The notes beneath the pieces were generated by a model. It made no database searches. It was not told the DNA's origin and was given only the letters and a program-made list of their open reading frames with translations. Made by a program: the position numbers and the translations under genes. Source: Streptomyces sp. JB150 (GTDB lineage Bacteria > Actinomycetota > Actinomycetes > Streptomycetales > Streptomycetaceae). Taken from it: a stretch of DNA of 64,000 nt. Shown in pieces: positions 62,742 through 64,000 of this stretch; the stretch's first letter is position 1; each line of letters begins with the position of its first letter. Where the stretch lies: the NCBI RefSeq assembly GCF_011193355.1, contig NZ_CP049780.1, positions 507,686 to 571,685 of the forward strand. The letters are read 5' to 3'.

Positions 62742-64000
62742 TCAGACGACGGGCGAGCCGTTGCCCGCGACGACCTCGGGACGCAGCAGGGCGGCCAGCT
62801 TCTCCTGCGGCAACAGGCCCTTCTCCAGGACGAGTTCGGCCACGCCCCGGCCGGTGGCGAGGGCTTCCTTGGCGATGTCGGTGGCGGCCGTGTAACCGAT
62901 GTGCGGGTTCAGGGCGGTGACCAGGCCGATGGAGTTCTCGACACTGGCCCGCAGCACCTCGGTGTTGGCGGTGATGCCGGCCACGCACCGCTCGGCGAGG
63001 GTGACGCAGGCGTTGCGCAGGTGGGTGATGGACTCCGACAGGGAGTGCAGGATGATCGGCTCGAAGGCGTTCAGCTGGAGCTGACCGGCCTCGGCGGCCA
63101 TGGTGATGGCGACGTCGTTGCCGATGACCTCGAAGGCGACCTGGTTGACGACCTCGGGGATCACCGGGTTGACCTTGCCGGGCATGATCGACGAACCGGC
63201 CTGCACGGGCGGCAGGTTGATCTCGCCGAGACCCGCGCGCGGCCCGGAGGACAGCAGTCGCAGGTCGTTGCAGCTCTTGGACAGCTTGACGGCGATCCGC
63301 TTGAGCACGCCGGACATCTGCACGAACGCGCCGCAGTCCTGGGTGGCCTCGACCAGGTTGGCGGCGGTGACCAGGGGCAGGCCGGTGATCTCGCAGAGGT
63401 GGCGGCGGGCCGCCTCCGCGTAGCCGCGGGGCGCGTTGAGGCCGGTGCCGATGGCGGTGGCGCCCAGGTTGATCTCGTGGATCAGCTCGACGGCCTCGGC
63501 GAGCCGGCTGCGGTCCTCGTCGAGCATGACGGCGTACGCCGAGAACTCCTGCCCGAGCGTCATCGGCACGGCGTCCTGGAGCTGGGTGCGGCCCATCTTC
63601 AGCACGTCGCGGAACTCGACGGCCTTGCGGGCGAAGGCGTCCTGGAGGACCGACATCGCCTTGAGCAGGCCGCGCACCGCGAACACCGTCGCGATCTTGA
63701 CGGCGGTCGGGTAGACGTCGTTGGTGGACTGGCCGAGGTTGACGTCCTCGTTGGGGTGCAGGTACCGGTACTGCCCCTTCTCGTAACCCAGCAGCTCCAG
63801 CGCCCGGTTGGCGACGACCTCGTTGGCGTTCATGTTGGTGGAGGTGCCGGCGCCGCCCTGCACCACGTCCACCACGAACTGGTCGTGCAGCTCACCGGCG
63901 CGGATCTCCCGGCACGCGGCGACGATCGCGGCGGCCTTGCGGGGGTCGAGCAGCCCCAGCTCCTCGTTGGCGAGCGCGGCGGCCTCCTTCACGGCGGCCA
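62742..64000 (-). CDS. aspA: Aspartate ammonia-lyase (partial, 5' end outside window)
   Basis: The frame is open to the right edge, so at least the N-terminal ~40-50 residues are missing. [11 protein letters not shown] is the fumarase/aspartase signature with the catalytic Ser loop. [43 protein letters not shown] and [18 protein letters not shown] are typical of AspA rather than fumarase. It converts aspartate to fumarate plus ammonia. Lies 57 bp from the glutaminase gene in the same direction, a nitrogen-release pair. Confidence 0.95.
   Translation of the reverse strand, partial: AAVKEAAALANEELGLLDPRKAAAIVAACREIRAGELHDQFVVDVVQGGAGTSTNMNANEVVANRALELLGYEKGQYRYLHPNEDVNLGQSTNDVYPTAVKIATVFAVRGLLKAMSVLQDAFARKAVEFRDVLKMGRTQLQDAVPMTLGQEFSAYAVMLDEDRSRLAEAVELIHEINLGATAIGTGLNAPRGYAEAARRHLCEITGLPLVTAANLVEATQDCGAFVQMSGVLKRIAVKLSKSCNDLRLLSSGPRAGLGEINLPPVQAGSSIMPGKVNPVIPEVVNQVAFEVIGNDVAITMAAEAGQLQLNAFEPIILHSLSESITHLRNACVTLAERCVAGITANTEVLRASVENSIGLVTALNPHIGYTAATDIAKEALATGRGVAELVLEKGLLPQEKLAALLRPEVVAGNGSPVV

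Overview
The window is a high-GC actinobacterial chromosome segment, almost certainly Streptomyces. The GC-rich codon use, frequent GTG starts with AGGAGG-type ribosome sites, a chaplin-type gene, DUF6230/DUF6114-type genes and many secreted lipoproteins all point that way. No rRNA, tRNA, CRISPR array or intact insertion sequence was seen. The first and last genes (a CHAT-domain protein and aspartate ammonia-lyase) run off the window.

Region 1 (about 2.6-18.4 kb) is a large sulfur-scavenging cluster. One minus-strand operon holds two flavin-dependent (LLM) monooxygenases and a Xi-class GST-like protein. A second minus-strand operon holds an SsuD-type LLM monooxygenase, a GNAT protein, an amino-acid-type ABC transporter with two binding lipoproteins, and an SsuE-type FMN reductase. 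A DszC/SfnB-like flavoprotein, a cysteine-free Rrf2 regulator and a plus-strand SsuABC-like sulfonate transporter complete it. Three short ORFs not listed by ordinary gene calling sit at the heads of the three operons. They encode related leader peptides (core R-R/D-H-I-D-x-x-R-V-x-S-A with cysteine near it), each followed within about 6-9 bases of its stop by a GC-rich hairpin. A shared 26-bp element bounded by CCTAG/CTAGG-type ends lies at each of these promoters. The cluster therefore looks like one regulon with two layers of control, transcriptional and probably cysteine-sensing attenuation.

Region 2 (18.4-23 kb) has a CbiZ-like adenosylcobinamide amidohydrolase, small membrane proteins, an AhpD-like protein and a DUF6230/DUF6114/secreted-protein trio. 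Region 3 (about 22.9-28.7 kb) is a decayed accessory zone with several frameshifted transposase remnants. Intact genes survive inside it: an SDR with a divergent Rrf2 regulator and a conspicuous palindromic operator region, and a two-gene cassette of a membrane protein plus a small CxxC...HxxxC protein.

Region 4 (28.8-64 kb) is mostly chromosomal core and semi-core. It holds an SRAP (YedK/HMCES) protein, a Usp protein with an ArsB-like transporter, PTS-type dihydroxyacetone kinase dhaKLM, an FnIII lipoprotein, a PadR regulator, a FadH-like enoate reductase, and a PAS-GAF-PP2C phosphatase. It also holds a HemK-like methyltransferase, a MarR/membrane-protein pair with clear operators, an apparently amber-interrupted chaplin-like gene, a sulfite-oxidase-fold molybdoenzyme with its reductase, an acetyl xylan esterase, a class C beta-lactamase-fold hydrolase, a GntR regulator, a second short Rho factor, a D,D-carboxypeptidase, two mannosyltransferase-like GTs, glutaminase and aspartase.
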